Assembly: GCF_047200635.1 (NCBI RefSeq)
Contig: NZ_JBJZOI010000003.1
Location: 62,001 to 126,000 of the forward strand
From: Saccharopolyspora_C sp047200635
GTDB taxonomy: Bacteria; Actinomycetota; Actinomycetes; Mycobacteriales; Pseudonocardiaceae
DNA length: 64,000 bases
Direction of reading: 5' to 3'
Made by a program: the position numbers and the translations under genes. This document shows, one piece after another, positions 34,426-43,907 of the stretch (within the stretch, counting starts at the first letter, position 1; each line of letters starts with the position of its first letter). The notes beneath the pieces are model-generated. The model had not been told where the DNA came from. It saw nothing but the letters and a program-made list of their open reading frames with translations, and made no database searches.

Positions 34426-35802
34426 TCAGGGGAGCAGGCGCATGGCGAGCACAGTTCCGTCCGGATGGATTGACACCGGGCCGCCCCACGATTCGTCCCA
34501 GGAGTCGCTGGGCCAGACGGAGCGGTGTGCGTAGATCTCGCGGCGGTGTTGTTCCACTCGTCCGTGAGTAAGATGACCGAACAGGTCGGTCTCTACGCCA
34601 GAGAAGGCCTCGACGCGGATCCCGTTCAGCCGGAAGACATGGTCGGTGCCGACGAAGTGAATACCGAGGAGTGTGTGTTTCGCATCCTGAACGCTACCGG
34701 CGGCAGCGTGGGCGAAGCCGGTGAAGTGCTTCCTTCCTTGGCGTTCGGTCAAGTATTGGACGGTCGCTTTGCTGTGGCCGGCGAAGGCCGTCAGGCCAGC
34801 GGCGGCTGTGCGCGCGAGGACCTGCCCGAACCACTCGTACCGCTCTCGCGTGACGTGGAAGCCGGGGATCGAGGCAGGGGGCTCATCGCCGGTAGCGGGC
34901 AGTGCGATTTGAGGGTAGTGGTTCGTGTCGCTGAGCTCGACGTCCAGGTCACCACTCGCAGCGTTTGGACTGCTGAGCCAGCCGCCGCTTCCCTCGGCGC
35001 AGAGGGCGTGCACGGTGACGGGCCCGTCCACGGGTAGTTGGGTGCTGAAGACCAGGGCAGGGGTCTCGTTCCAGGTTCCGATGTGAACGGCCTCGACGTG
35101 AGCCGATGCGGAGGCGAGTTGGCCGTGGGAGTACGCGGCGTTGCTGTGGTTGCCCTTGCACGCGATCGGAAGCACCAGCGAAGGGGATCCGGGTTTCCAC
35201 AGCTCGGCGAAGAACTGCGGGCGGTACCGATATTTCTGTCGGTGTCCCCTTTCCCGGCTGCTCAGGGCCCACCCGGCACGCAGCGCCGTGTCTGCGGGCA
35301 CGATGGAGACGACGCGGTCCGGATGGTGCTGTTCTAGAATGCGGCGGGCCAGTGCCAGAGCGAAGCCGACGCCGAGCTCACTCGATTGGGTGTGCTTGTA
35401 GTAGTCCGCCGTCTCTTTGCCCTCAGTGGACAGCTTCATGAAGGAACCGGTGTCGCCAGTCAGTGCCTGGCTGTACTTCAGCGCGCCCCAGTGCTCGGCG
35501 AGTCCGCGCGCGGCACCTCGTCTTGCCAGCGCGATGGCTCGGCCGAACATGTGCAGCACGTTCCACGGAGTCAGCTGAGCGGATTCGTCTCCCCGCACAT
35601 GTATCGGCTTGAGTTCAGGTTTCCGCCGAAGGACGGCGACCTCGTCCTTCGCGCTGTTCTCCTCAGCTTGCTTCTTCGAGCGTCTCTCATCGTCGTCCGC
35701 TGCGGCGGCGGCCACAGCGTCAACCAGCCCGGAATCCGAGTGGAGGGATACGTTCGAGCGTTTCGCCAGATCCCTTAGCACGTTGTCTGTGGACTTTAAC
35801 AC
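34426..35802 (-). CDS. Unrecognised 458-aa protein next to Wadjet
   Basis: I do not recognise the family. The GTG start at 35802 is preceded by AAGGGGAA. Residues 1-70 are charged and helical; the core has RGLAEHWGALKYSQALTGDT, VVSIVPADTALRAGWALS, then ERGHRQKYRYRPQFFAELW, LVLPIACKGNHSNAAYSHGQ and SAHVEAVHIGTWNETPALVF. The conserved-looking Lys and His residues around CKGNH could belong to an enzyme or nuclease site, but no known PD-(D/E)xK pattern is complete. There is no membrane segment or signal peptide. It is transcribed away from the Wadjet operon, with 660 bases between. G+C is somewhat lower than in the core genome. Real protein with high probability; function unknown. Confidence 0.75.
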   Translation of the reverse strand: MLKSTDNVLRDLAKRSNVSLHSDSGLVDAVAAAAADDDERRSKKQAEENSAKDEVAVLRRKPELKPIHVRGDESAQLTPWNVLHMFGRAIALARRGAARGLAEHWGALKYSQALTGDTGSFMKLSTEGKETADYYKHTQSSELGVGFALALARRILEQHHPDRVVSIVPADTALRAGWALSSRERGHRQKYRYRPQFFAELWKPGSPSLVLPIACKGNHSNAAYSHGQLASASAHVEAVHIGTWNETPALVFSTQLPVDGPVTVHALCAEGSGGWLSSPNAASGDLDVELSDTNHYPQIALPATGDEPPASIPGFHVTRERYEWFGQVLARTAAAGLTAFAGHSKATVQYLTERQGRKHFTGFAHAAAGSVQDAKHTLLGIHFVGTDHVFRLNGIRVEAFSGVETDLFGHLTHGRVEQHRREIYAHRSVWPSDSWDESWGGPVSIHPDGTVLAMRLLP

Positions 35803-36461
35803 TATTCCCCTTATCGTGCCCTCGGCCGACTGGAGTCAGCGCCGCGTGATCAACACCGACACACAACGATACGTTGTAGATCGCACGTGCGCTTCCGCTC
35901 AACGAGTGAGGAGTTTCGGAAATCTGAGACAGGCCCTCCTTGGGTAGTTCTCGGCGGTGAACGTTCAAAACGGCCGTGTGGGTCTCGGTACTGGGTCCGT
36001 CCGTTCAAGGATTTCGACCTGTTCGAACGAAGCTTCATCGCGAAGGAGTTGTGCACTACCGGGTCTGGCTGTGTCCCCGCAGCAAGCCGGACCGCGTAGT
36101 GGCCGACAGGGCTCATCGCACCTGTCAAACCGCACTGTCCTGCGGCGACGCGGGATCGCGTTCACCAGCCCGGAACGCGCCGATTAGTCCCCCATCGCGG
36201 CAGCAGGACCCGCGGGGTGGCAGGCCTCCGGCGTCGGTCACACCTCCTGTGCACTGATCTGGCGGGGATGATGTGGATCTGGCGGTGCTTCGCATCGAGC
36301 TCGAGATATTCTTTCGAGAAGAGTCGGCTACCTGATAGCTGCCCGGCGGTGGATAAAACGGACTTCCTGCGATGATCGCAAACGGGTGCAACTTCATGTT
36401 CGGTTCGGTTACTGTAGGGTGCTTAGCTGGACGCTGGCAGTGTCTGTGGAGGGCTTTTCTG
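35803..36461. other. 659-base divergent gap with a coding-like fragment
   Basis: Must hold promoters for the 458-aa gene (leftward) and the zinc-ribbon/Wadjet operon (rightward). On the minus strand an ATG at about 36394 gives MKLHPFAIIAGSPFYPPPG, and a shifted frame continues LFSKEYLELDAKHRQIH, which looks like a broken small gene of unknown family. Nothing else supported. Confidence 0.45.
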
Positions 36462-37109
36462 GTGAACAAGCAGGTCACGTCCGATGATGACGAGGATGGT
36501 GCGGACACGACGGTTGCGGGAGTCGCGCGTGACCGTTGGGGCGTCCAGATCAGTCCTGGGCTGCGCCGATTCCGGGAACCTGGGTGGAAGTACGACCGCG
36601 AGATCATCAGGCAATGCCCGAACTGCCGGGGCGTTCTCCATACGCTGCTGCGGCCCTACGTGAGCAGAGGGAAGCACCTGAACTTCGTCGCTATCGTGTG
36701 TCCGCGATGCCCGGAGTCGTTCGACATGGCTGCTCTAGGGGTCCGGCGAGTTCGTGAACTTCGGGCCACGCGCACGGCAGCCCGTAGTTCCTGGGTGTCA
36801 TCAGGTATGACCGTTCTGGCCGTGCTCACCGGAGACTCGTGCGGCCGCCGATCCGCATCTCTGAAAACGATGAGCAGAAGGGGAAACAGCGAGGCTCGGC
36901 AAGTTCGGATGGTGGGGAGCCCGGCCGCAGGACCTGCGTTCGGGACACAAGGTCGTGCGGCCGGGCTGTTGAGGACGCCGCCCGCGTATAGCCGGGGCCG
37001 TCCCGCAACGGATGCGACGGGGATGACGGGTACCTGCGGTAGCCTCGTTGTGATGGGTTGGTGGTGGTCGGTAATCGGCAAGCGCGTGTGGCGGGAGGCT
37101 GCGGTGTGA
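36462..37109 (+). CDS. Small zinc-ribbon-like protein coupled to jetA
   Basis: The GTG start at 36462 follows GGAGGG at a proper distance. The first 95 residues look well-formed: an acidic N-terminus (SDDDEDGADT), then WGVQISPGLRRFREPGWKYD, CPNC and CPRC pairs 32 residues apart that could bind zinc, and FDMAALGVRRVRELRATR. The last 100 residues are low-complexity and less convincing. The frame ends with TGA overlapping the jetA start by 3 bases (GTGTGA), so the two are translationally linked. I do not know this protein as a Wadjet component; it could be a regulator or an accessory factor. The C-terminal half may be unreliable. Confidence 0.55.
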   Translation: MNKQVTSDDDEDGADTTVAGVARDRWGVQISPGLRRFREPGWKYDREIIRQCPNCRGVLHTLLRPYVSRGKHLNFVAIVCPRCPESFDMAALGVRRVRELRATRTAARSSWVSSGMTVLAVLTGDSCGRRSASLKTMSRRGNSEARQVRMVGSPAAGPAFGTQGRAAGLLRTPPAYSRGRPATDATGMTGTCGSLVVMGWWWSVIGKRVWREAAV

Positions 37110-38638
37110 GCGAGGTCGATTTCACTCCTTTCGCCCATGTCACAGCGCCCAACGCGGAGCTCTACCGTCAGATCATGGGCGCGTTCGTCCAGGCCAAACG
37201 CAGGTTCATCGTGCACCTGCGGCCGGAGGACGTGCACGAGAACCTCCCCGGCGAACTGCAGCCGATCGTCGACGCACTCTCCCGGTTGGTGGATTGGGGG
37301 AATTTGCGCGCGGACCCGGATACCAGCCGGGTCACCACGGTCGAGGACTTCCACCGTGCCCGGTTCCTCTACCAGCTGACCCGCGAGGGCGAGGCCGCCG
37401 AGCAGGCACTGGCCAGCTACGACGACGCCCTGGGCAGGCGCGGAGCGCTGCAGGCCGTGGCGCTCACCGATATCGCGACCCAGCTCCGCGCGCTGCTGGA
37501 ACTGGCGCGGCAGGACGATCCCGACCCGGCGAAACTGCACCTGTCGTCGCGTTCCCTCGTTGACCGATTCACCGATCTCGCCGACAACGCCCAGGCGTTC
37601 ATGAGTTCGTTGCAGCGCACCATCGATCTGCACGACGCCGACCCCGAGGCCTTCCGCGCCTACAAGGACCGGTTGATCGACTACCTGGAGCGCTTCATCA
37701 AGGATCTTGTCGCCACCGGCGGTGAGATCGCCGCGCTGGTTCAGGACATCGAGCGGGTCGGCGTCAACTGCGTGCTGGACCTGGTCGCCGAGCGGGAGGC
37801 CTCGGACGCGGCGCCCGGAGTGGGCGAAGACGGTGACGATCCGCGACAGGTCGCGTTCGAGCACGGACAGCGACGCTGGCGGGAGCGCTGGCGCGGGTTC
37901 CGGGGTTGGTTCATCAGCGAGCGACAGCACCCCAGCCAGGCGAAACTGCTCCGCGAGCGCGCCCGTGCGGCCATTCCGCAGTTGCTGCAGGTGGTGGCGA
38001 CGCTCAACGAACGCCGCGCCGGCCATTCCGACCGGTCAGCAGACTTCCGGACCCTGGCGCGATGGTTCGCCCAAGCACCCGCGCAGGCCGACATGCACCG
38101 GCTCTGGCGAGCCACCTTCGGCCTCTCGCCATCCCGGCATCTGGTCGGCGAGGCCGACGACACGCAGCGGGTCGCGGTGAACACGCCCTGGGCGCAGGCA
38201 CAGCCGTTGGAGATCAGCCCGCGACTGCGCAAGACCGGCAGTTACGAGCGCCGCGGCCGACCGAACCGAGTGGTGGACCGCTCAGCGCAGCGGCGGCAAC
38301 TGGCCCTCTACGCTGAGCAGGAAGCCGCTGAAACCGCGGCGGCCCGCAGTGCCCTGGCCACCGATTATCCGACGCTGCTCGGCGATATCGGGGAACTGGA
38401 CCCGGCGGCGTTCCGACTGTTCCTGCAGTTGCTCGGCGACGCCCTGTCCGCGCGAGTCCCGGGACAGCGCAGCGTCACGACTACGACCAACGATGGCACC
38501 ATGCTGATCCGGCTCACCGGGCTCGGTGCGGATCGGGAGGCCGAGATCCGCACGCCGCAGGGGATCTTCCGCGGGCCCGACCACCTGGTGGAGATCGTTG
38601 ACCTCACCGACGAGAAGCCCGTGGAGCGCAGCGCATGA
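37106..38638 (+). CDS. jetA: Wadjet type II JetA (DUF2397, TIGR02677)
   Basis: A 510-residue protein beginning VSEVDFTPFAHVTAPNAELY, then YRQIMGAFVQAKRRFIVHL and LRPEDVHENLP, which is the opening of the DUF2397 family. The middle is long and helical (ALLELARQDDPDPAKLHLSS; DRFTDLADNAQAFMSSLQRT), consistent with the kleisin-like MukF role of JetA in the SMC complex. A late segment, LTGLGADREAEIRTPQGIF, ends the family. GTG start at 37106 follows GGGAGG; the stop overlaps jetB (ATGA). Established: JetABC form an SMC-like complex that recognises small circular DNA, cut by JetD. Confidence 0.88.
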   Translation: MSEVDFTPFAHVTAPNAELYRQIMGAFVQAKRRFIVHLRPEDVHENLPGELQPIVDALSRLVDWGNLRADPDTSRVTTVEDFHRARFLYQLTREGEAAEQALASYDDALGRRGALQAVALTDIATQLRALLELARQDDPDPAKLHLSSRSLVDRFTDLADNAQAFMSSLQRTIDLHDADPEAFRAYKDRLIDYLERFIKDLVATGGEIAALVQDIERVGVNCVLDLVAEREASDAAPGVGEDGDDPRQVAFEHGQRRWRERWRGFRGWFISERQHPSQAKLLRERARAAIPQLLQVVATLNERRAGHSDRSADFRTLARWFAQAPAQADMHRLWRATFGLSPSRHLVGEADDTQRVAVNTPWAQAQPLEISPRLRKTGSYERRGRPNRVVDRSAQRRQLALYAEQEAAETAAARSALATDYPTLLGDIGELDPAAFRLFLQLLGDALSARVPGQRSVTTTTNDGTMLIRLTGLGADREAEIRTPQGIFRGPDHLVEIVDLTDEKPVERSA

Positions 38639-39819
38639 GCGCCTTGGGCGACGCTCTCTCGGCCAGCCGCGCTGACGAGCAGCGTCGCGCGGCCCGTGCG
38701 CTGCTGCGCCGCCCGTTGCTGCGCGCCACCGACCCCGCCTTCGTCTACGTCCGCCGCTATGCCCCCGAACTACGGCAATGGTTCGACCGCAACACCGGAT
38801 GGCGGCTGCACGTCGACAGTGAGGTCGCCCGGCTGGTCAAACAACCCGCCGACGTCGGCGACGCGACCCACCCGGCGCGCGAGGTGCGAACCAGGCAGGC
38901 ATTCGGTCGTCGGCGCTACGTGCTGGCTTGCCTGGCGCTGGCCGCGCTGGAACGAGCCGACCGGCAGATCACCCTCGGTCGTCTCGCCGAACACGTCAGG
39001 CTCGGCGCCGCCGATCCCGAGCTCCTCGCCGCAGGGGTCGAGTTCACCCTCGCGGGCCGGGAAGAGCGCTCAGACCTCGCGGCGGTGGTGCGGTTGCTGC
39101 TCGACCTCGGTGTGCTGGTCCGGGTCGCCGGCGAGGAAGAGGCATTCGTCAGGGACACCGGCGACGCGCTCTACGATGTGCACCGCCGGGTGCTGTCCGA
39201 GTTGCTCGCCGCACCGCGCGGGCCCTCCACCGTGGATGCCGACGGCTTCGAGGACCGGCTGGCGGTGTTGCTCTACGAACTCCCGCCGACGACTGATGAC
39301 TTGCGGAATCGGCGGCTGCGGCACCGGCTCACCAGGCGGTTGCTGGACGACCCGGTTCTGTATTTCGACGATATCGACGAAGCCGAGCGCGCGTACTTCA
39401 CCAGTCAGCGTGCCGCGATCGTCGCCCGGATCAGTGCGCTGACCGGCCTGGTCGCGGAGATTCGCGCCGAGGGCGTCGCGATGGTCGACCCCTACGACGA
39501 CCTCACCGATGTGCGGATGCCGGAAAGCGGCACCGAAGGACACGCGACGCTGCTGCTCGCCGAATACCTCGCTGAGCACGCCGACCGGGCCGTTCCGCTG
39601 GCCGAACTGCACGACTACCTCCGGAGCCAGGCCGAACAGCACCGCACCTACTGGCGGAAGAACGCCACCGACACTGGTGCTGAGGTGGAACTGACCGAGG
39701 TCACGCTGGAACGACTGGCGGCGCTGCGACTGGTGCACCGCGCGGACGGAGCTGTCACCGCGCTGCCCGCCATCGCCCGCTACGCACTGGCCGCACCGAC
39801 CATCCAGGAACCGAAATGA
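38635..39819 (+). CDS. jetB: Wadjet type II JetB (DUF2398, TIGR02678)
   Basis: A 394-residue MukE-like partner. The start RADEQRRAARALLRRPLLRA followed by DPAFVYVRRYAPELRQWF is typical of DUF2398, and the winged-helix part follows (RQAFGRRRYVLACLALAALE; LAAVVRLLLDLGVLVRVAGE). Late sequence includes DVRMPESGTEGHATLLLAEY. Start and stop overlap jetA and jetC by 4 bases each, which fits production in fixed ratio. No lesion is visible. Confidence 0.88.
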   Translation: MSALGDALSASRADEQRRAARALLRRPLLRATDPAFVYVRRYAPELRQWFDRNTGWRLHVDSEVARLVKQPADVGDATHPAREVRTRQAFGRRRYVLACLALAALERADRQITLGRLAEHVRLGAADPELLAAGVEFTLAGREERSDLAAVVRLLLDLGVLVRVAGEEEAFVRDTGDALYDVHRRVLSELLAAPRGPSTVDADGFEDRLAVLLYELPPTTDDLRNRRLRHRLTRRLLDDPVLYFDDIDEAERAYFTSQRAAIVARISALTGLVAEIRAEGVAMVDPYDDLTDVRMPESGTEGHATLLLAEYLAEHADRAVPLAELHDYLRSQAEQHRTYWRKNATDTGAEVELTEVTLERLAALRLVHRADGAVTALPAIARYALAAPTIQEPK

Positions 39820-42800
39820 CCTCAGAACTCCCGGAACCAGGGCTGTCGCGATGGCAACCGCTGCGTGCGGGCCTGATCGACGTCTTCTACTACGACTCGG
39901 AGGAGTTCTGGTTCCGCGACGGCCGGTTGCTGTTGCGTGGCAACAACGGGACCGGCAAGTCCAAGGTCCTCGCACTGACCCTGCCGTTCCTGCTCGACGG
40001 TGACCTCTCGCCACACCGGATCGAACCGGACGCCGATCCGAAGAAGCGGATGGACTGGAACCTGCTGCTCGGCGGCGAACACCCGCATCCGGAGCGGCTC
40101 GGCTACACCTGGCTGGAGTTCGGGCGCGTCGACGACAACGGTGAGCCGGTGTTCCGCACCATCGGCTGTGGCCTGAAAGCCGTGTCGGGCAAGGGAATCG
40201 CGCGACACTGGTATTTCATCACCGGTCAGCGAGTCGGAGACGGCCTGGAGTTGGTGGATGCGACCGGTGTGGCGTTGCCCCAGGACCGTCTGAACGAGGC
40301 GATCGGCGAGCGGGGCGCGGTCTACGCCCGCGCGCGGGATTACCGGCGCGCGGTCGACGAAACCCTGTTCGGCTTCGGCGAGCAGCGTTACAGCGCACTC
40401 GTCGACCTGCTCATCCAGCTCCGCCAGCCGCAGCTGTCCAAGCGGCCCAGCGAGCAGGCCCTGTCGAAGGCACTCACCGAGGCGCTGCCCACTGTGGACC
40501 AGGCCGTGGTCGCCGACGTCGCCGAGGCCTTTCGCAGCCTGGAGGAGGACCGTGCCGCGCTGTCGGCGATGGTGGAGGCTAGGGACGCCGCGCAGTCCTT
40601 CCTCCTGCACTACCGGCGGTATGCGCGGATAGCGGCACGGCGCCGGGCCGCACTGCCCCGGCAGGCTCAGCGCAGATATGAGGGCATCAGCCGTGATCTG
40701 TCCCAGGCGCAGGAGGAATTCACCCAGGCAGAGCGAGATCTCGTCGACATCGACGCGAAGTTGTCCGGGCTCGTCACGGCGCGCGAGCGGCTCAAAGCCA
40801 GAGACGAAGCGCTGCGCCGGAGCCCGGAGATGCGCAGTGCCCGCGACTTGGAGCAGGCCCGGGAGAAGACGCGAGAGCTCGCGCAGGCGCAGGACCGGGT
40901 GATCCGCGACCGCGACCGGGCGGCGGGAACTCTGGCCACCCGGCGCGAGCGGCACGAGACCGCAGCACGGCAGCAGGAGGAGGCCGGGGGCAAAGTCACC
41001 GGAATCCGGCGCGACGCTCTCGCGTCCGCGAAGAAGGCCGGGATCGTCGCCGAGTACGCCGCGACCATCGATGACCGTATCGAGCAGCATCCGGACCAGT
41101 CGGCACTGCGCCGCGGCGCCAATCAGCTCGCGCAACGCCAGCAACGAGCCATCAGACATGTGAGTGGCCTCTTGGAAGCCGTCGAAAGCGCCGTGCAGGC
41201 GTTGACGAACGCCCGGCGGCGCGTGTCCGAAATGGAGGCCGAGGCCGAAGACCTGGCGGGACGGCGTGTCGAAGCCGATGATGATCTCCGGGCCGTCTGC
41301 GCGGAACTGGTCGGCTCGGTGCGGTTGCACCTGGAGAACGCGACGGAACTGCGCATCGCCGACCTTGCCGGGACCTTTGCCGAACTGGAGTTGTGGGTGG
41401 AGACCTTAGCCGGTCCGAACCCCGCCGCGGCGGCGGTCAGCGTCGCGGGCCATGCCGCCACGGGAGAGCTCGCCGCGGCCGGGGCCGAACTGGACGCGCA
41501 GGACCGCGCCGTCCGGCAGCGCATCGCCGAACTCACTGAGGAACGGCAACGCCTGGAACGCGGTGAGGACAGCGCACCACCCGTTCCGCACACCCGCAGC
41601 GAGCTGGCCAGGCAAGACCACCCGGGAGCACCGCTGTGGCGGCTGGTGGACTTCGTCGATGACATCGGCGACCCGGCCAGGGCCGGGTTGGAGGCCGCGC
41701 TGGAAGCCGCCGGTATCCTCGACGCCTGGGTGACTCCGAGCGGCGAACTCCTGGCGACCGACACCGACGATGTCGTGCTGACACCCGGCGATCCCGTCTC
41801 GGTGAACCTGTCCGCGGTGCTCGTGCCGGCTGTCGACCGAGCCGATCCGCAGGCCGGCACGATCAGTGACGCGACAGTGCGCGAGGTGCTCGCCTCGATC
41901 GGGCTCGGCGAGAGCGGGACGACCTGGGTTGCTGAAGACGGGCGCTTCCGGATCGGAGCCCTGGAAGGCACCTGGCGGAAACCGGTCGCCGTGTACATCG
42001 GAAGCGGTGCCCGCGAGGCCGCGCGGCGCGTGCGTTTGGCTGAATTGCACGACGAACTCGCCTCCATGCGGGCCGAGCTCGCCCAGGTCGAGCGCTCGCG
42101 GCAGCGACTGGGGGAGCGGAACGCGACCTTGAGCGCGGAGATCGAATCTCTGCCCGGTGACGCTCGGCTGCGGCAGGCACACGCCCACGTCGCCAGCCTC
42201 GACCAGGAACACCAGCGGCTCACCGCCCGGAAGGCGAGAGCCGAAGCGGAGGTGGTGACCGCCACCAACGCCGAGGACGACGCCCGCAGCGCGTTGAACG
42301 AGGGCGCCGCCGACGCTTCGCTCCCCGCCGATCGGACCGGTTTGTCCAAAGTGGATGAATCGGTGGGGGAGTTTCGGATCACGGTGGCCGGTCTCTGGCC
42401 CGCCGTTGAGGCCCTGCACCGGGCCGCTCAGAACCTGATGCAGATCAGGGACGATCTGACACAAGCAGAGTCCACACTGGATGAACTCATCGAGCGCGCG
42501 GACTCCGCCGAGCGTGACGCGGCGGCGGCCGACGAGCACCACCGAACCCTCCTTAGCACGGTCGGGGCCGCAGTCGCCGAGCTGGAGCGTCAGCTCGCCG
42601 ACGTCGAGGGACAAGCGCGCGGCAACGAGGCGGAACAGGACGGGGCGCGCCGGGAGCGGGATCGGGTGATCGAGCGGCGCGGCGCCGCCAGCGGGCGCCG
42701 AACCGAGCTCGAAGGAGAGCTCGCGGACGCGACACAGGAGCGCACGGTGGCGGCCGAGTCGTTCTGCCGGTTCGCGGGAACAGGCCTGCTCGCGGTCGCC

Positions 42801-43907
42801 CTGCCGGAGCTTCCGTTCCCGGACCCGTCGGAGAGCTGGGCGCCCGACCCGACCGTCCGGCTGGCGCGCAAGGTCAACGACGAACTCAGCGGCGTCGCCG
42901 ACGACGACAACAGCTGGGAACGCGCGCAGCACCGGGTCAACAGCGAACACAAGACGCTGCACGACACCCTGTCCCGGCACGGCAACCGAGCCTCGGCGGA
43001 TCTGCGCGAGGACGGCGTGGTGGTGGAGATCGAGTTCCACGGCCGCCCCGCCACCGTGCCGGAATTGACCGAAGCGCTCAACACCGAGGTCGCCGACCGG
43101 GAACAGCTGCTCAACGAGCGCGAACGGGAGACCCTGGAGAACCACCTGGTCAACGAGGTGGCGAGCACGCTGCAGGAACTCATCTCGGACGCCGAGGCGC
43201 AGGTGGCCCTGATGAACGACGAGCTGCAGGCCAGACCGACCAGCACCGGGATGCAGCTGCGGCTGTTGTGGCAGCCGCGTGAGGATGGTCCGCCCGGAGT
43301 GGCCGAGGCCAGGCAGCGGCTGCTGCGCCAGACCTCGGACGCGTGGTCGGAGGAGGACCGGGCCGCGGTCGGCGGGTTCCTGCAGGCGCGGATCGCCGAT
43401 GTCCGGGCCCGTGACACCGCCGGGACCTGGCTGGAACACCTGACCGAGGCTCTGGACTACCGTGCCTGGAACAGGTTCGTCATCCAGCGGCACCAGAACG
43501 GCCAGTGGCGTTCGGCGAGCGGGCCGGCCTCGGGTGGTGAACGAGTGCTCGCGGCGAGCGTGCCCCTGTTCGCGGCGGCTTCGTCGCACTACGCCTCGGC
43601 AGGCAATCCGCACGCGCCGCGCCTGGTGACCCTCGACGAGGCCTTCGCCGGCGTCGACGACAACGCACGGGCGAAGTACCTCGGTCTGCTGGCCGCCTTC
43701 GATCTGGACGTGGTGATGACCAGCGAACGGGAGTGGGGCTGCTATCCGGAAGTGCCGGGCCTGCGGATCTCACAACTGTCCAGAGTTGACGGAGTCCCGG
43801 CGGTTCTGGTGACGAACTGGGACTGGGACGGCACCGCGCGAACCCGTGCGACCGAGCGAGATTCCGGGGCGGAGCTCGATCTGTGGGGGCAGCCGGGTGG
43901 ATCGTGA
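39816..43907 (+). CDS. jetC: Wadjet type II JetC, SMC/MukB-like ATPase (TIGR02680)
   Basis: A 1363-residue ATPase. Walker A is GNNGTGKS at residues 42-49. Two long coiled-coil arms follow (about 290-530 and 690-1000, rich in Ala, Glu, Arg), separated by a hinge-like globular part near 590-690. The ABC signature is ASGGERV near residue 1240 and Walker B LVTLDEAFAG near 1270. Both halves of the ATP site are intact. SMC proteins of this system extrude loops to measure circular plasmids. The ATG overlaps jetB; the 3' end overlaps jetD by 11 bases. Confidence 0.92.
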   Translation: MTSELPEPGLSRWQPLRAGLIDVFYYDSEEFWFRDGRLLLRGNNGTGKSKVLALTLPFLLDGDLSPHRIEPDADPKKRMDWNLLLGGEHPHPERLGYTWLEFGRVDDNGEPVFRTIGCGLKAVSGKGIARHWYFITGQRVGDGLELVDATGVALPQDRLNEAIGERGAVYARARDYRRAVDETLFGFGEQRYSALVDLLIQLRQPQLSKRPSEQALSKALTEALPTVDQAVVADVAEAFRSLEEDRAALSAMVEARDAAQSFLLHYRRYARIAARRRAALPRQAQRRYEGISRDLSQAQEEFTQAERDLVDIDAKLSGLVTARERLKARDEALRRSPEMRSARDLEQAREKTRELAQAQDRVIRDRDRAAGTLATRRERHETAARQQEEAGGKVTGIRRDALASAKKAGIVAEYAATIDDRIEQHPDQSALRRGANQLAQRQQRAIRHVSGLLEAVESAVQALTNARRRVSEMEAEAEDLAGRRVEADDDLRAVCAELVGSVRLHLENATELRIADLAGTFAELELWVETLAGPNPAAAAVSVAGHAATGELAAAGAELDAQDRAVRQRIAELTEERQRLERGEDSAPPVPHTRSELARQDHPGAPLWRLVDFVDDIGDPARAGLEAALEAAGILDAWVTPSGELLATDTDDVVLTPGDPVSVNLSAVLVPAVDRADPQAGTISDATVREVLASIGLGESGTTWVAEDGRFRIGALEGTWRKPVAVYIGSGAREAARRVRLAELHDELASMRAELAQVERSRQRLGERNATLSAEIESLPGDARLRQAHAHVASLDQEHQRLTARKARAEAEVVTATNAEDDARSALNEGAADASLPADRTGLSKVDESVGEFRITVAGLWPAVEALHRAAQNLMQIRDDLTQAESTLDELIERADSAERDAAAADEHHRTLLSTVGAAVAELERQLADVEGQARGNEAEQDGARRERDRVIERRGAASGRRTELEGELADATQERTVAAESFCRFAGTGLLAVALPELPFPDPSESWAPDPTVRLARKVNDELSGVADDDNSWERAQHRVNSEHKTLHDTLSRHGNRASADLREDGVVVEIEFHGRPATVPELTEALNTEVADREQLLNERERETLENHLVNEVASTLQELISDAEAQVALMNDELQARPTSTGMQLRLLWQPREDGPPGVAEARQRLLRQTSDAWSEEDRAAVGGFLQARIADVRARDTAGTWLEHLTEALDYRAWNRFVIQRHQNGQWRSASGPASGGERVLAASVPLFAAASSHYASAGNPHAPRLVTLDEAFAGVDDNARAKYLGLLAAFDLDVVMTSEREWGCYPEVPGLRISQLSRVDGVPAVLVTNWDWDGTARTRATERDSGAELDLWGQPGGS

